From Lederbergia lenta NBRC 16444 (GTDB lineage Bacteria > Bacillota > Bacilli > Bacillales > Bacillaceae_C), in contig NZ_BCVC01000001.1 in assembly GCF_001591545.1 (NCBI RefSeq), forward strand, positions 806,001-870,000: DNA of 64,000 nt, read 5' to 3'. A model generated the notes under the pieces. The model was not told where the DNA came from. It ran no database searches and saw only the letters and a list, made by a program, of their open reading frames with translations. Position 1 is the first letter of the stretch; each line of letters starts with the position of its first letter. Position numbers and translations under genes: made by a program. Below are positions 1-11,821 of this stretch, piece after piece.

Positions 1-387
1 GCTGCACAAAAAGAGGGTGTAGAAGAAGATAGTGAAGTATCTGTAACGATTGTAACGAATTCAGAAATACAAGAAATTAATAAAATGTACCGTGGGAAAG
101 ACGAACCAACGGATGTTATCTCATTCGCTATGGAGGAGCTTGGTGAGGGAGAAATAATCATCAAGGGAGAAGGGATTCCTCGTATGCTAGGAGACATTAT
201 TATTTCTATAGAAAGAGCAGAAGAGCAAGCTGATATGTATGAACATACTTTCATCCGCGAACTTGGATTCCTAGCTGTTCATGGATTATTACATTTATTA
301 GGGTATGATCATATAAATAAGGAAGATGAAAAGAAAATGTTTTCTAGGCAAAAAATGATTCTTGACGGTTATGGCCTTGAAAGATAA
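1..387 (+). CDS. ybeY: YbeY, endoribonuclease/rRNA maturation factor (5' end outside window)
   Basis: Single-strand-specific metallo-endoribonuclease needed for 16S rRNA 3' maturation and 70S quality control (family knowledge; YqfG in B. subtilis). The frame is open from base 1, so the start lies upstream. The zinc-binding signature [11 protein letters not shown] is complete near the C-terminus (about bases 280-312), with the conserved TDVISF motif before it. The last 26 bases overlap dgkA, and the ybeY-dgkA-cdd-era order is the usual Bacillus one. Identification is firm; only the N-terminus is missing. Confidence 0.95.
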   Translation, partial: AAQKEGVEEDSEVSVTIVTNSEIQEINKMYRGKDEPTDVISFAMEELGEGEIIIKGEGIPRMLGDIIISIERAEEQADMYEHTFIRELGFLAVHGLLHLLGYDHINKEDEKKMFSRQKMILDGYGLER

Positions 388-757
388 ACAAACTTTATTT
401 GGACGTCGGCTTGCAGCTTCTTTCAAATATGCTTTTCAAGGTTTAAAACATGTGATAATTCATGAAAGAAACTTTCGTATTCACATGATAATCGCCATTC
501 TTATTATTATAATAGCTAATTACCTTAATATTAGTAGATTAGAGTGGCTTTTTATTATTATATCTATTTTTGGGGTTTTGGTACTTGAGCTTGTTAATTC
601 AGCTGTAGAACGTGTAGTTGATCTTATTACACTTGACATAAATCCATTGGCAAAACAGGCGAAAGACATTGCTGCCACAGCAGTGCTTCTATATGCGATC
701 ATGGCTGCTATCATTGGTTTGATCATATTAGGACCAAAACTTTTAGCTTTGTGGTAA
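362..757 (+). CDS. dgkA: DgkA-family undecaprenol/diacylglycerol kinase
   Basis: Small integral-membrane lipid kinase of 131 residues; the Gram-positive members phosphorylate undecaprenol to recycle the cell-wall carrier lipid (family knowledge). Three hydrophobic helices are visible, at roughly residues 40-55, 60-80 and 103-127. The family signature [12 protein letters not shown], with its catalytic Glu and Asn-Ser, lies near residues 75-86. The frame opens with TTG at 362; ATG at 371 is an alternative start. The gene overlaps the end of ybeY, indicating translational coupling. It is followed by an intrinsic terminator. Confidence 0.92.
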   Translation: MTVMALKDKQTLFGRRLAASFKYAFQGLKHVIIHERNFRIHMIIAILIIIIANYLNISRLEWLFIIISIFGVLVLELVNSAVERVVDLITLDINPLAKQAKDIAATAVLLYAIMAAIIGLIILGPKLLALW

Positions 758-800
758 AAATTACATGTTTTATACAGAGATTCTGTCTCGATGAAAAAAT

Positions 801-824
801 ACTGCCTTTAAGGTGGTTTTTTTT
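801..824 (+). terminator. Intrinsic terminator after dgkA
   Basis: A short hairpin (801-816, with two G-U pairs) is followed by eight consecutive T at 817-824. It closes the ybeY-dgkA unit before the separately started cdd-era pair. Confidence 0.6.
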
Positions 825-960
825 ATGGTGCAGAATTTGAATATGGTGCATGAGTAGGATAAAATGATCTAACAGACTAAATAATAAAAAATTCCACCCG
901 AAGTTTAAATTATCAAAAATCTTTTCGGTATTCGATAACTTTTTCTTCAAAATGTAGTAA

Positions 961-2302
<1,342 letters not shown>

Positions 2303-2488
2303 ATAGGTAATTACAGAAAAGTAATCGTTCATTAGTATCTCCAAACGGCTTCATTGCTACACCTTCAGTTAAAACACTATTGAATTTTATATAATTAACC
2401 AAATTTTACGTTGTATTGTCCCTGTCCTTAAGGAAAAAGTAAACATGTAAGATGAAATAGTTCAAACACATGGAAAGGCGGGATTAAA

Positions 2489-2632
2489 ATGTATGAATTC
2501 ACATGGAAAGTTTTTAAAGAAACGGGTAATGTAGATACCTACTTACTTCTGAAGGAACTTGAAAAAGAGGAGCATATAAGTATTCTGCCGTATATGGATA
2601 ATGCAAGTGAAATAGATTATCCTGTTACTTAA
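2489..2632 (+). CDS. yqzL: YqzL family small protein
   Basis: 47-residue protein beginning MYEFTWKVF, followed by an acidic KELEKEE segment. It resembles the YqzL small-protein family, which sits between era and recO in Bacillus; its function is unknown. A ribosome-binding GGAAAGGCGGGA stretch precedes ATG 2489. The era-yqzL gap (2303-2488) shows no other gene and probably holds the promoter. Confidence 0.8.
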   Translation: MYEFTWKVFKETGNVDTYLLLKELEKEEHISILPYMDNASEIDYPVT

Positions 2633-2688
2633 AATCATTCCTTTCTACCCCAAATTGCGAACACGCTTAAAAAGGGGGAGGCGCTAAG

Positions 2689-3441
2689 ATGTTACAAAAA
2701 TATGAGGGTATCGTTATTAGAACAACCGATTATGGTGAATCACATAAAATTGTTGTTATTTATACTAGAGAAGCTGGGAAAATTGCAGGTATGGCTAGAG
2801 GAGCCAAAAAGCCAAGTAGCCGTCTTGCTGGAGCTTCCCAGCTCTTTACATATGGTTTTTTTCTCATTCAATCTGGGCGTGGATTAGGAACTATACAGCA
2901 AGCGGAAATGATTGCGTCCTTAAGAGCAATAAGAGAAGATATCTTTAAGACTGCTTATGCTGCTTATATAGTGGATTTACTTGATAAAAGTACAGATGAA
3001 AAAGAAAGCAATCCATTTTTATTTGAGCTTCTTTCTCAAACATTACAATATATAAATGAGGGGCATGACCCAGATATTGTTACGCACATTTTTGAAATGA
3101 AGATGTTGAGTGTTTTAGGTCTATATCCGGAAATGCAGAAGTGTGTCATATGTGGAAATACGGAAGCTGAATTTGGGTTTTCGATAAAAGAAAATGGTCT
3201 AATTTGCCATCAATGTTTTGACAAAGATCCGCATTTTATGCCGCTGTCACAAAGAGCGGTAAAATTATTAAGGCTTTTCTATTTCTTTGATATTCAAAGG
3301 TTAGGAACTATTTCAGTCAAGCCTGAAACGAAGAAAGAATTGAAGAATATTATCTCTTTATATTATGATGAATTCTCAGGTTTACAACTTAAATCGAAGC
3401 GTTTCCTAGATCAATTAGATAATCTCAAAGGTAAGCTGTAG
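2689..3441 (+). CDS. recO: RecO, recombination mediator
   Basis: 250-residue RecFOR-pathway protein that helps load RecA onto SSB-coated DNA. The N-terminal OB-fold begins with [19 protein letters not shown]4-type zinc site is visible as CVICGN and ICHQC around residues 147-171. GGGGGAGG lies just upstream of ATG 2689. Position after era/yqzL and before glyQS is conserved in Bacillus. Confidence 0.95.
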   Translation: MLQKYEGIVIRTTDYGESHKIVVIYTREAGKIAGMARGAKKPSSRLAGASQLFTYGFFLIQSGRGLGTIQQAEMIASLRAIREDIFKTAYAAYIVDLLDKSTDEKESNPFLFELLSQTLQYINEGHDPDIVTHIFEMKMLSVLGLYPEMQKCVICGNTEAEFGFSIKENGLICHQCFDKDPHFMPLSQRAVKLLRLFYFFDIQRLGTISVKPETKKELKNIISLYYDEFSGLQLKSKRFLDQLDNLKGKL

Positions 3442-3499
3442 ATGATTGGTATTGACAAATCATCTTAGATCGGCTATTTTTTTGTATAGGAACACAAAT

Positions 3500-3712
3500 C
3501 AAATACATTGTGAAGAAGGAAAAAAGTACTCGTTCAATACCATGCAAAGCGACCCCGGGGTAGTGAGAGCCGGAGGATGGAAGGACAAGGAAGGCATTCT
3601 GGAGCAATATGAATGAAAGTCGGCCGTTCATATACGGCAAATAGGGTGGAACCGCGGGTAAACTCTCGTCCCTATGCTTATTATAATAGGCATAGGGACG
3701 AGAGTTTTTTTG
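3500..3712 (+). promoter_or_regulatory. Glycine T-box leader of glyQS
   Basis: tRNA-sensing leader. The conserved T-box sequence AGGGTGGAACCGCGGG starts at 3643. The specifier region AAGGCATTCTGGAGCAAT places GGC, a glycine codon, at 3593-3595, matching the known glyQS leader layout. Stem I landmarks (GCGACC...GGATGG, about 3549-3580) are also recognisable. A strong terminator hairpin with 17 or more pairs occupies 3661-3706, followed by a T-run. Uncharged tRNA-Gly is expected to favour the antiterminator and allow glyQS transcription. The 5' boundary is approximate. Confidence 0.93.
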
Positions 3713-3782
3713 TTGCCATAACCGATTTTTTAGAAAAAGGCGTTAGGGCTTATCGAACATACAAAGGAAAGGGTGGTCAGTA

Positions 3783-4679
3783 ATGAATATTCAAGAAATG
3801 ATTTTGGCGTTACAGAAGCATTGGTCAGACTATGGATGTATTCTAATGCAAGCGTATGATGTAGAAAAAGGTGCAGGAACTATGAGTCCTTTTACATTTC
3901 TACGAGCAATTGGTCCTGAGCCGTGGAATGTTGCTTATGTTGAACCGTCGCGGCGACCTGCGGACGGACGATATGGAGAAAACCCTAATCGGTTATATCA
4001 GCATCATCAATTTCAAGTGATTATGAAACCTTCTCCTGAAAACATTCAAGAAATGTATTTAGATTCTCTGCGTGTGATTGGAATCGATCCGCTTGAGCAT
4101 GATATTCGTTTCGTCGAAGATAACTGGGAGAACCCATCACTTGGATGTGCAGGTTTAGGATGGGAAGTATGGCTTGACGGCATGGAAGTAACACAATTCA
4201 CTTATTTTCAGCAAGTGGGGGGCCTTGAGTGTAAGCCAGTTTCAGTGGAATTAACATACGGGATTGAAAGGTTAGCATCTTATATTCAAGATAAAGAGAA
4301 TGTGTTTGATTTGGAATGGACAGAAGGGTTTACTATTAGAGATATTTTTTATCAACCTGAATATGAGCATTCTAAATATGCTTTTGAGACCTCTGATCAA
4401 GATATGCTATTAAATCTGTTTAATACATATGAAGCAGAATCAAAAAAACAAATGGAAGCAGGATTAGTTCACCCTGCTTATGATTATATTTTAAAATGTT
4501 CGCATGTATTCAATTTGCTTGATGCAAAAGGAGCTGTCTCTGTAACAGAAAGAACTGCTTATATAGGTAGAATGAGAAAAATGGCTCGTCAAGTGGCAAA
4601 AACATTTTACGATGAAAGGGAAAAGCTTGGTTTTCCAATTTTAAAAGCGCAAGCGAAGGAGGAAAACGATCATGAATAA
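3783..4679 (+). CDS. glyQ: Glycyl-tRNA synthetase alpha subunit
   Basis: 298-residue catalytic subunit of the heterotetrameric class II glycyl-tRNA synthetase. The hallmark N-terminus ([14 protein letters not shown]) and the motif [19 protein letters not shown] are present, with [18 protein letters not shown] further on. The start follows AAAGGAAAGGGTGG. It sits directly downstream of the glycine T-box and overlaps glyS by eight bases. Confidence 0.97.
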   Translation: MNIQEMILALQKHWSDYGCILMQAYDVEKGAGTMSPFTFLRAIGPEPWNVAYVEPSRRPADGRYGENPNRLYQHHQFQVIMKPSPENIQEMYLDSLRVIGIDPLEHDIRFVEDNWENPSLGCAGLGWEVWLDGMEVTQFTYFQQVGGLECKPVSVELTYGIERLASYIQDKENVFDLEWTEGFTIRDIFYQPEYEHSKYAFETSDQDMLLNLFNTYEAESKKQMEAGLVHPAYDYILKCSHVFNLLDAKGAVSVTERTAYIGRMRKMARQVAKTFYDEREKLGFPILKAQAKEENDHE

Positions 4680-6735
4680 TCAAGATTTATTACTTGAGAT
4701 CGGAATAGAAGAAATGCCTGCAAGATTTATTCTTGATGCTATTGAGAATCTTGAAAAAAAGATGCTGACATGGTTAGAGGGGAAAAGAATTGAACACGGG
4801 GATATCAAAGTTTTTTCCACTCCAAGAAGGCTAGCCGTATTGGTTCAGGATGTGGCGGTGTCCCAAAAGGATGTCGAGGAAGAGGCAAAGGGTCCAGCGA
4901 AGAAGGTAGCACTCGATCAAGAAGGGGAATGGTCAAAGGCTGCCATTGGCTTTAGTCGTTCTCAAGGTGTATCAGCAGAAGAGATCTTTTTTAAAGAATT
5001 AAAGGGTGTAGAATATGCTTATGTGAAAAAGTTTACTAAAGGGGAAGATACAATCGCCCTATTGCCAGAGTTGGCCGATATGATTAAAACTCTTCATTTT
5101 CCGAACAGTATGCGTTGGGGGAATAAGGATCTTCGCTTTCTTCGTCCAATTAGGTGGATAGTTGCATTATTTGGCCATGAAATCATTCCTTTTTCGGTAG
5201 CGAATATCCAGGCTAGTGCAAAAACAGATGGGCATCGTTTTCTTGGAGAAGAAATAGAAATATCTGAACCAATAGATTACGAAAAATTATTGCAAAATCA
5301 ATACGTTATAGTTGATTATCAAAAAAGAATGCAAATGATTAAAGATCAAATAGAAGATTTAAGCAATAATAAAAAATGGGTCATTCCTGAAGATGATGAA
5401 CTTATGTCTGAAGTGACGAACTTAGTTGAATATCCAACAGTTTTTGCTGGAACTTTTAATGAAGAATTTCTTCATTTACCTGAAGAAGTACTTATTACTT
5501 CAATGAAAGCACATCAACGATATTTTCCAGTAAAAGATGAGACAGGTGCATTATTGCCTAATTTTATTGGTGTGCGAAATGGTAATGAGTATCATCTTGA
5601 AACAGTCACTAGAGGAAATGAAAAAGTGTTAAAAGCAAGATTAGCAGATGCTGATTTCTTTTATAAAGAAGATCAAAAAATGCAAATTGAACAAGTGTTG
5701 CCGAAATTAGAGGCGATTATTTATCATGAGAAAATTGGTACACTGGCAGAAAAAGTAAAAAGAATTCGCAAGATTGCAGCAGAACTTGCAATAATGATCG
5801 ACATGCCTGATGAATTAAGGCAACAAACAGATAGAGCGGCAGAGATAAGTAAATTCGACCTTGTTACAAACATGGTAAATGAATTTCCGGAATTACAAGG
5901 AATTATGGGCGAGAAGTATGCTTTGCAGCAGGGGGAACATCCTGAAGTAGCTAAAGCAGTGAATGAGCATTATCAACCACGTCATGCAGATGATGCAGTA
6001 CCAACTGCTACAATTGGTTCTCTAGTAAGTATTGCGGATAAGTTAGATTCTATTGTCACATCTTTTGCGATTGGTTTAATTCCTACTGGTTCTCAAGATC
6101 CTTACGCATTGCGGAGACAGGCAACTGGGATTATTCACATTTTATTAGAGAAAGATTGGAATGTCTCATTAACTGATTTGCTTAAAAAAGCTATTACAAT
6201 TGCACGTAATAGTTTGGAAGTTAAGGAAGATCTTTTTCAACAACTGCGCCAGTTTATCAAGCTAAGATTAAAATTTATGTTGCAAGCTGAAGGAATTAGA
6301 CATGATATAGTCGAATCTGTGCTTGAGGGCGAATTTAATAGTGTTCCTGATATAGTTGGAAGAGCCAAAGCATTGGAAACAATGAAAAATGATGAAACGT
6401 TTAAAGAAACGATTGAATCATTTTCTCGCGTGTTAAACATTGCAAGTAAAGGGCGAGAAGGAATCATAGTGGATACGTCATTATTTGAAAATGAATATGA
6501 AGAGACACTATACCAAAAATGGCAAACACTTCAAGAAACATCCGTATCAAAATTGAAACCGGCAGAACGTCTTGAGGCATTAGCATCGTTGCAACCGGCC
6601 ATCTCAGCCTATTTCGACCACACAATGGTAATGGCTGAACAAGAAAAATTAAAAGAAAACAGACTATCACAAATGACACACCTAGCCAAGCTAATTGGTG
6701 CCTATGCAGCAATGAACGAAATACAAGTTAAATAA
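4672..6735 (+). CDS. glyS: Glycyl-tRNA synthetase beta subunit
   Basis: 687-residue tRNA-binding subunit of glycyl-tRNA synthetase. The N-terminus [14 protein letters not shown] and the segment [11 protein letters not shown] are characteristic. The HD-like region and the C-terminal DALR-type anticodon-binding domain are inferred from length and family architecture. ATG 4672 overlaps glyQ and follows GGAGGAAA, implying translational coupling with the alpha subunit. Confidence 0.97.
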   Translation: MNNQDLLLEIGIEEMPARFILDAIENLEKKMLTWLEGKRIEHGDIKVFSTPRRLAVLVQDVAVSQKDVEEEAKGPAKKVALDQEGEWSKAAIGFSRSQGVSAEEIFFKELKGVEYAYVKKFTKGEDTIALLPELADMIKTLHFPNSMRWGNKDLRFLRPIRWIVALFGHEIIPFSVANIQASAKTDGHRFLGEEIEISEPIDYEKLLQNQYVIVDYQKRMQMIKDQIEDLSNNKKWVIPEDDELMSEVTNLVEYPTVFAGTFNEEFLHLPEEVLITSMKAHQRYFPVKDETGALLPNFIGVRNGNEYHLETVTRGNEKVLKARLADADFFYKEDQKMQIEQVLPKLEAIIYHEKIGTLAEKVKRIRKIAAELAIMIDMPDELRQQTDRAAEISKFDLVTNMVNEFPELQGIMGEKYALQQGEHPEVAKAVNEHYQPRHADDAVPTATIGSLVSIADKLDSIVTSFAIGLIPTGSQDPYALRRQATGIIHILLEKDWNVSLTDLLKKAITIARNSLEVKEDLFQQLRQFIKLRLKFMLQAEGIRHDIVESVLEGEFNSVPDIVGRAKALETMKNDETFKETIESFSRVLNIASKGREGIIVDTSLFENEYEETLYQKWQTLQETSVSKLKPAERLEALASLQPAISAYFDHTMVMAEQEKLKENRLSQMTHLAKLIGAYAAMNEIQVK

Positions 6736-6737
6736 AG

Positions 6738-6946
6738 AATAGCGGAAGCGTCTGATCATCGACCTACAAACTGGGCCCGCATGATGCGGGTCCCTCGACG
6801 TTGCCATAGGAAGTGGCGGTTTTAGTTGAGGAACTTTTTGTTGCGAGATAAAGGAAACACGGTAAAGCCTGAAAGGCGAACCGATGTTGACGTATCGTAG
6901 GGAGGAGCCTTGAAGTTTGCCTAGTCGATAGGCGCTGAAGCTAGAT
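6738..6946 (+). repeat. Large structured palindromic element, copy 1
   Basis: About 209 bases with no plausible gene. Its ends pair: TAGC 6740-6743 with GCTA 6940-6943, AGCG 6747-6750 with CGCT 6933-6936, ATCGAC 6758-6763 with GTCGAT 6924-6929, and CAAAC 6767-6771 with GTTTG 6915-6919. Inside are a GC-rich hairpin at 6773-6794 and a nested hairpin at 6860-6883 (CGGT/ACCG enclosing GCCT/AGGC). A related copy lies at 39944-40064 on the other strand. I infer a dispersed, possibly transcribed repeat family of Bacillaceae; function unknown. Confidence 0.65.
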
Positions 6947-7057
6947 AATAAATAGTAAGAACTTGTTCGGAGGGACAACTGAGTTAAGGAAAAATGGATA
7001 GAATATTGCTCACTTATGACATTGATCCCTCTTTATAAACCTTGGGAGGTTGTTTAT

Positions 7058-7864
7058 TTGGTAGCTCATATTATTTATGTTGTTTCGGATTCCGTAGGTG
7101 AAACAGCGGAATTAGTAACAAAAGCGGCAATCAGTCAATTTAATGGTAGTAATGCAATATTAAAACGCTATCCATTTGTAGAAGATATAGATAATATCAA
7201 TGAAGTCCTAGCCATGGCGAGAAATGATCAAGGAATGATTGTCTATACTTTAGTGAAACCTGATATTCGAGAATATATGAAAGAGCAAGCGAAAGAGCAA
7301 CAAATTAATGCGGTTGACGTAATGGGACCAATCATGGATATGTTTGAAAGAAATTTTGATAAAGCTCCATTAAATGAACCAGGCCTTGTTCGGCTACTGG
7401 ATGAAGACTATTTTAAGAAGGTCGAAGCAGTAGAATTCGCAGTTAAATACGATGATGGACGAGATCCGCGAGGGTTATTAAAAGCAGATATTATTTTGAT
7501 TGGTGTATCCAGAACATCTAAAACGCCCCTTTCGCAATATCTTGCTCATAAACGGTATAAAGTTGCAAATGTGCCCATTGTTCCTGAAGTAGATCCGCCT
7601 AATGAATTATTTACGATAGATCCTAGTAGATGTATCGGATTAAAAATTAGTCCAGAAAAGCTTAATCATATTAGGCGTGAAAGACTTTTATCTCTTGGTT
7701 TAGATGATAAAGCAAATTATGCAAATATAGAAAGAATAGAACGGGAAATGGAGTACTTTGATAAAATATCTACAAAGTTAGGCTGTACAATCATCGATGT
7801 GACTAATAAAGCAGTTGAGGAAACAGCGAATATTATTATTAATTACATACAGAAAAGAATATAA
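7058..7864 (+). CDS. yqfL: YqfL-type PPDK/PEP synthase regulatory kinase-phosphorylase
   Basis: 268-residue member of the DUF299 family: bifunctional ADP-dependent Thr kinase and Pi-dependent phosphorylase that inactivates or reactivates pyruvate phosphate dikinase or PEP synthase (family knowledge). A P-loop-like [15 protein letters not shown] lies near residue 150. TTG 7058 is preferred over upstream starts because GGAGG at 7045-7049 precedes it by eight bases and the product then begins [17 protein letters not shown], like homologues. In B. subtilis the gene follows ccpN, which is absent here. Confidence 0.88.
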   Translation: MVAHIIYVVSDSVGETAELVTKAAISQFNGSNAILKRYPFVEDIDNINEVLAMARNDQGMIVYTLVKPDIREYMKEQAKEQQINAVDVMGPIMDMFERNFDKAPLNEPGLVRLLDEDYFKKVEAVEFAVKYDDGRDPRGLLKADIILIGVSRTSKTPLSQYLAHKRYKVANVPIVPEVDPPNELFTIDPSRCIGLKISPEKLNHIRRERLLSLGLDDKANYANIERIEREMEYFDKISTKLGCTIIDVTNKAVEETANIIINYIQKRI

Positions 7865-7887
7865 AAACACAACTAAGTTGTGTTTTT
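7863..7887 (+). terminator. Intrinsic terminator after yqfL
   Basis: Eleven-base-pair perfect stem AAAAACACAAC/GTTGTGTTTTT around a three-base loop, ending in T-rich sequence. It begins within the yqfL stop codon region. Bases 7889-8119 downstream hold AT-rich, probably promoter, sequence for the dnaG-sigA operon and no gene. Confidence 0.75.
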
Positions 7888-8119
7888 ATCATATTCTAAT
7901 AAATAAATGTAAGTGGTGCATATTAATAGTCAAATACTCTAATATAAGATATAATAAAAAATTGTGTTGAAAGTACATAATTTAGGTTTAGAGCTGTGTA
8001 TGAGTGAATAAACTAATTATTGTGTTCTCATAAATAAAATTCTGAGGAAAAATCGACAAACAATTTCACTTTTCCTTAAATTTTTTCGAAAAAAGAAGGA
8101 ATCTACGGAGTGATGTAGA

Positions 8120-8593
8120 ATTAATAACCGTACTAAGAAAAATTCAATTATCTATGTAGATGCTGATGCGTGTCCCGTTAAAACAGAGATTTCAATGATC
8201 GCAAAAGAAGAAAATTGGTACGCACGTTTCATCGCTTCTTTTGACCATATACCGAATGAGCAGGATAAAAATAATGAATGGTCTTTTGTTGACCCTGGCA
8301 GAGATTCTGTGGATTTATACATCTTAAACGAGATAAGGAAAGGTGACATATTAATCACACAGGATATTGGTCTAGCTAGTCTTGTACTGCCAAAAGGAGT
8401 TTATGCACTTTCTCCCAGGGGAACGGATTACAAAGAGGAAACGATAAATACCATGTTGGATTTTCGCTTTTTATCTGCAAAAGCAAGACAACAAGGAGTA
8501 TATGGAAAGGGGCCTAGTCCTTTTACAAAGGAAGACCGCTTGAATTTTCAGCACTCATTGCGTAGATTATTGTCGGAAATTGAAGGAGTTTAG
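8120..8593 (+). CDS. yqxD: YqxD/YaiI family protein (DUF188), apparent ATT start
   Basis: 157 residues if started at 8120. The conserved core VDADACPVK, ITQDIGLASLVLPKG, LSPRG and the C-terminal TKEDRLNF identify the YqxD/YaiI family, a predicted nuclease-like fold of unproven function. No in-frame ATG, GTG or TTG precedes the VDADACPV core; the nearest ATG (8195) would delete it. ATT at 8120 lies nine bases after GGAG (8107-8110) and yields I/M-NNRTKKNSIIYVDADACP, like a normal N-terminus. Either a non-canonical start or a start-codon mutation or error. First gene of the dnaG-sigA operon. Confidence 0.8.
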   Translation: MNNRTKKNSIIYVDADACPVKTEISMIAKEENWYARFIASFDHIPNEQDKNNEWSFVDPGRDSVDLYILNEIRKGDILITQDIGLASLVLPKGVYALSPRGTDYKEETINTMLDFRFLSAKARQQGVYGKGPSPFTKEDRLNFQHSLRRLLSEIEGV

Positions 8594-8644
8594 AAATTTT
8601 CGTCGAATAAGATACTGTATATTAATTTTGATGGGGATGTTTTT

Positions 8645-10459
8645 GTGGCGGTAAAAATACCTGAAGAAAAGATCAATGAGTTAAGGCAAGCAGTTGATAT
8701 TGTTGATGTCGTAAGTGATTACGTTCAAATAAAAAAACAAGGGCGAAATTATATTGGTTTATGTCCTTTTCACGGAGAAAATACACCGTCATTTTCCGTT
8801 TCTCCAGAAAAACAAATATTTCATTGCTTTGGATGTGGTGTAGGTGGGAATGTATTTACCTTTCTAATGGACATCGATGGGATTACATTTCGTGAATCGG
8901 TAGAAAGAATAGCGGAAAAGGGAAATATTCAAATTGATATCGACACTTCTGAGCCCGTAAACTACACTAAGCAGATACCTAATGACCATGCAAAAATGAT
9001 TGAAGCACATGAATTAATTGCAAAATTTTATCACCATTTGCTTTTGAATACGGATGAAGGGACAGCCGCACTTGAGTATTTACTGAATAGAGGATTTACG
9101 AGAGAGAGTATTAGTAAATTTCAAATTGGTTATTCTTTACCAGAATGGGACTTTTCAGTTAAGTTTTTGGAGAAACGTGGATATTCTTTAGAATTAATGA
9201 AAAGAGCTGGACTGATAGGTGCACGTGATAATGACGATTCGTATTTTGATCGATTTCGTAATAGAATTATGTTTCCCCTTCAAAATTCCAAGGGGAAAAT
9301 TGTAGGATTTTCTGCACGTGCGATAGAACCAGATGATCAGCCGAAGTACTTAAATACTTCCGAAACTGAAGTTTTTAATAAAAGTTCACTTTTATATAAT
9401 TTTCATGCAGCAAGGAGTCATATTCGTAAACAAAGCTTTGCCGTCTTATTTGAAGGCTTTGCAGATGTTATTTCTGCAGATGCAGCAGGGATTAAAAATG
9501 GGTTGGCCGTCATGGGTACATCATTTACTCAAAAACATGCTCAAGAGTTACGAAGATTAATTGATGCAGTCACTTTATGTTTTGATTCGGATCAAGCTGG
9601 TGCTGAAGCGGCTTACAAAGCGGGTAACTTGCTTGTAGACCAAGGGTTTACAATAACAGTTGCCATCTTACCGAATGGTCTAGATCCTGATGACTACATT
9701 CGCAAATACGGAACAGAAAAATTCCGCACTGATGTAATAGGGAATGGCTATACTTGGATGGCTTATAAATTATACTATTTCCGTCAAGGCAAGAATCTTC
9801 AAAATGAAGGAGAAAAGCTTCAGTATATCGAAGAAGTAATCACGGAAATTAGCAAGCTAACGAATCCGGTAGAGCGGGATTTATATATAAGGCAATTGGC
9901 CGAAGAGTTCTCTTTGTCGCTAGATGCCTTAACAGAGCAGCTAAAACAATTAAACAAAACGCATCAAAACAAAACGCAAACTCAGCAACCTATACAGAAT
10001 AATCCACCTGTCGCAACAAAAACCGCAAAAAAAATATACCCAGCTAACATAGCGGCGGAGAGGCAATTGATCGCAAGAATGCTTCGAGATGAAGCAGTTG
10101 CCTATCGCGTGATAGAAATGCTTGGAGAAACTTCATTTTATTATGACGAGCATCAGGCGATACTCACTTATTTATGTGGTTATTATGAAGAGGGAAATCA
10201 TCCTGATCCAAGTAATTTCCTCCATTTTCTACCTGATAAAAAGTTGCGTATGATTGTGTCAGAAATTGAAATGCTGTCGATTGACACCGAATTTAGTGAG
10301 CAAGAATTAAGAGATTACGTTAATCATGTGTTGAAATACCCGAAAATGTTAATGATAAAAGAAAAGCAGGTAGAACAAAAAGCAGCAGAACGGAAAAACG
10401 ATCATGAAACAGCAATTAAAATTGCAATGGAAATTATTGAAATTCGCAAGTCGTTGTGA
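8645..10459 (+). CDS. dnaG: DNA primase
   Basis: 604-residue primase that makes RNA primers at replication forks. The N-terminal CHC2 zinc ribbon is visible as [11 protein letters not shown] and [10 protein letters not shown] (residues about 40-65). The TOPRIM core shows [10 protein letters not shown] and [12 protein letters not shown]. The C-terminal helicase-binding domain follows a Gln/Thr-rich linker near residues 440-460. It starts with GTG 8645 behind GGGGATG. The length equals B. subtilis DnaG within one residue, and the gene is followed by sigA. Confidence 0.97.
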   Translation: MAVKIPEEKINELRQAVDIVDVVSDYVQIKKQGRNYIGLCPFHGENTPSFSVSPEKQIFHCFGCGVGGNVFTFLMDIDGITFRESVERIAEKGNIQIDIDTSEPVNYTKQIPNDHAKMIEAHELIAKFYHHLLLNTDEGTAALEYLLNRGFTRESISKFQIGYSLPEWDFSVKFLEKRGYSLELMKRAGLIGARDNDDSYFDRFRNRIMFPLQNSKGKIVGFSARAIEPDDQPKYLNTSETEVFNKSSLLYNFHAARSHIRKQSFAVLFEGFADVISADAAGIKNGLAVMGTSFTQKHAQELRRLIDAVTLCFDSDQAGAEAAYKAGNLLVDQGFTITVAILPNGLDPDDYIRKYGTEKFRTDVIGNGYTWMAYKLYYFRQGKNLQNEGEKLQYIEEVITEISKLTNPVERDLYIRQLAEEFSLSLDALTEQLKQLNKTHQNKTQTQQPIQNNPPVATKTAKKIYPANIAAERQLIARMLRDEAVAYRVIEMLGETSFYYDEHQAILTYLCGYYEEGNHPDPSNFLHFLPDKKLRMIVSEIEMLSIDTEFSEQELRDYVNHVLKYPKMLMIKEKQVEQKAAERKNDHETAIKIAMEIIEIRKSL

Positions 10460-10500
10460 AAATACATTATGGTGTGCAAATGCTGGAAGGAGGGGGACGC

Positions 10501-11631
10501 ATGGCTGAAAAATCAGCACGTTCCAATGAAACAGAAATTGAAATTACCCTGGATCAAGTGAAAGAACAAATACTTGAGCAAGGAAAAAAACAGGGTACCT
10601 TAACATATGAGCATATTGCAGGTAAACTCGCACATTTTGAATTAGATTCAGATCAAATGGATGAGTTCTATGAAGCGTTAGGTGACCAAGGTGTGGAAAT
10701 ACTCGAAGAAAGTGAAGAGGACGGGAGTAATCCACCATTAGCCCAAGTTCAAAAAGAAAGTGAAGAATTTGATTTAAATGATTTAAGCGTACCACCTGGT
10801 GTGAAAATTAATGACCCAGTCAGAATGTATTTAAAAGAAATTGGCCGTGTTAATCTATTGTCAGCTGCAGAAGAAGTAGCGCTAGCAAAAAGGATTGAGC
10901 AAGGTGATGAAGAAGCAAAGAAACGACTTGCTGAAGCAAACCTTCGTCTAGTTGTTAGTATTGCTAAACGTTATGTAGGCCGAGGTATGCTTTTTCTTGA
11001 CTTAATTCAAGAAGGAAATATGGGCTTAATAAAAGCGGTTGAAAAATTTGATTTTGAAAAAGGCTTTAAGTTTAGTACGTATGCAACTTGGTGGATTCGT
11101 CAAGCGATTACTAGAGCAATTGCTGACCAAGCGCGTACTATTCGTATTCCCGTTCATATGGTTGAAACAATTAACAAACTTATACGCGTGCAAAGACAAT
11201 TACTTCAAGATCTCGGGCGGGAACCTACTCCTGAAGAAATTGCAGAAGAGATGGATTTAACACCGGACAAAGTTCGTGAAATATTAAAAATTGCTCAAGA
11301 GCCCGTTTCGCTAGAAACACCTATAGGGGAAGAAGATGATTCTCATCTAGGCGATTTTATTGAAGATCAGGAAGCGACATCACCTTCTGATCATGCTGCA
11401 TATGAGTTGTTAAAAGAACAACTTGAAGATGTACTTGATACTTTGACTGATCGAGAAGAAAATGTTCTTCGTCTGCGTTTCGGTTTGGATGACGGTAGAA
11501 CTCGAACGCTTGAGGAAGTAGGCAAAGTATTCGGTGTAACACGTGAGCGAATTCGCCAAATCGAAGCGAAAGCTTTAAGAAAACTTCGTCACCCAAGTAG
11601 AAGCAAACGTTTAAAAGATTTTCTAGAATAA
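10501..11631 (+). CDS. sigA: Primary sigma factor SigA (RpoD)
   Basis: 376-residue housekeeping sigma-70. Region 1.2/2 begins at [13 protein letters not shown]. The core 2.x region contains [25 protein letters not shown] and [13 protein letters not shown]; region 4 ends with [21 protein letters not shown]. The start is ATG 10501 after GAAGGAGGGGGA. The intergenic stretch from the dnaG stop is short, fitting the conserved yqxD-dnaG-sigA operon. A terminator follows. Confidence 0.98.
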   Translation: MAEKSARSNETEIEITLDQVKEQILEQGKKQGTLTYEHIAGKLAHFELDSDQMDEFYEALGDQGVEILEESEEDGSNPPLAQVQKESEEFDLNDLSVPPGVKINDPVRMYLKEIGRVNLLSAAEEVALAKRIEQGDEEAKKRLAEANLRLVVSIAKRYVGRGMLFLDLIQEGNMGLIKAVEKFDFEKGFKFSTYATWWIRQAITRAIADQARTIRIPVHMVETINKLIRVQRQLLQDLGREPTPEEIAEEMDLTPDKVREILKIAQEPVSLETPIGEEDDSHLGDFIEDQEATSPSDHAAYELLKEQLEDVLDTLTDREENVLRLRFGLDDGRTRTLEEVGKVFGVTRERIRQIEAKALRKLRHPSRSKRLKDFLE

Positions 11632-11651
11632 TAAAAAAATGTCGTTACTTC

Positions 11652-11685
11652 GGTTTACTTCTGGTCACGGGAGTAAACCTTTTTT
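11652..11685 (+). terminator. Intrinsic terminator after sigA
   Basis: Stem GGTTTACT 11652-11659 with AGTAAACC 11672-11679, then TTTTTT. It ends the macromolecular-synthesis operon. Confidence 0.8.
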
Positions 11686-11821
11686 AGTATAAGGGAATAT
11701 ATGGTCATCACGTCACCGTTGACATGGGTGGCGCACTCAGTCTATTGAAACGCTTCCATTTTTGGTGGGAGCCTCTTGAAATCGTATTTCGATTATTCAA
11801 TTAAACAGGATGTGGTTGGGC

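Noticed and set aside
6691-6978. 95-codon minus-strand frame over the palindromic element
   Set aside because: It reads through repeated stem-loops, has no recognisable protein motif, and the strand has no plausible promoter or start site.
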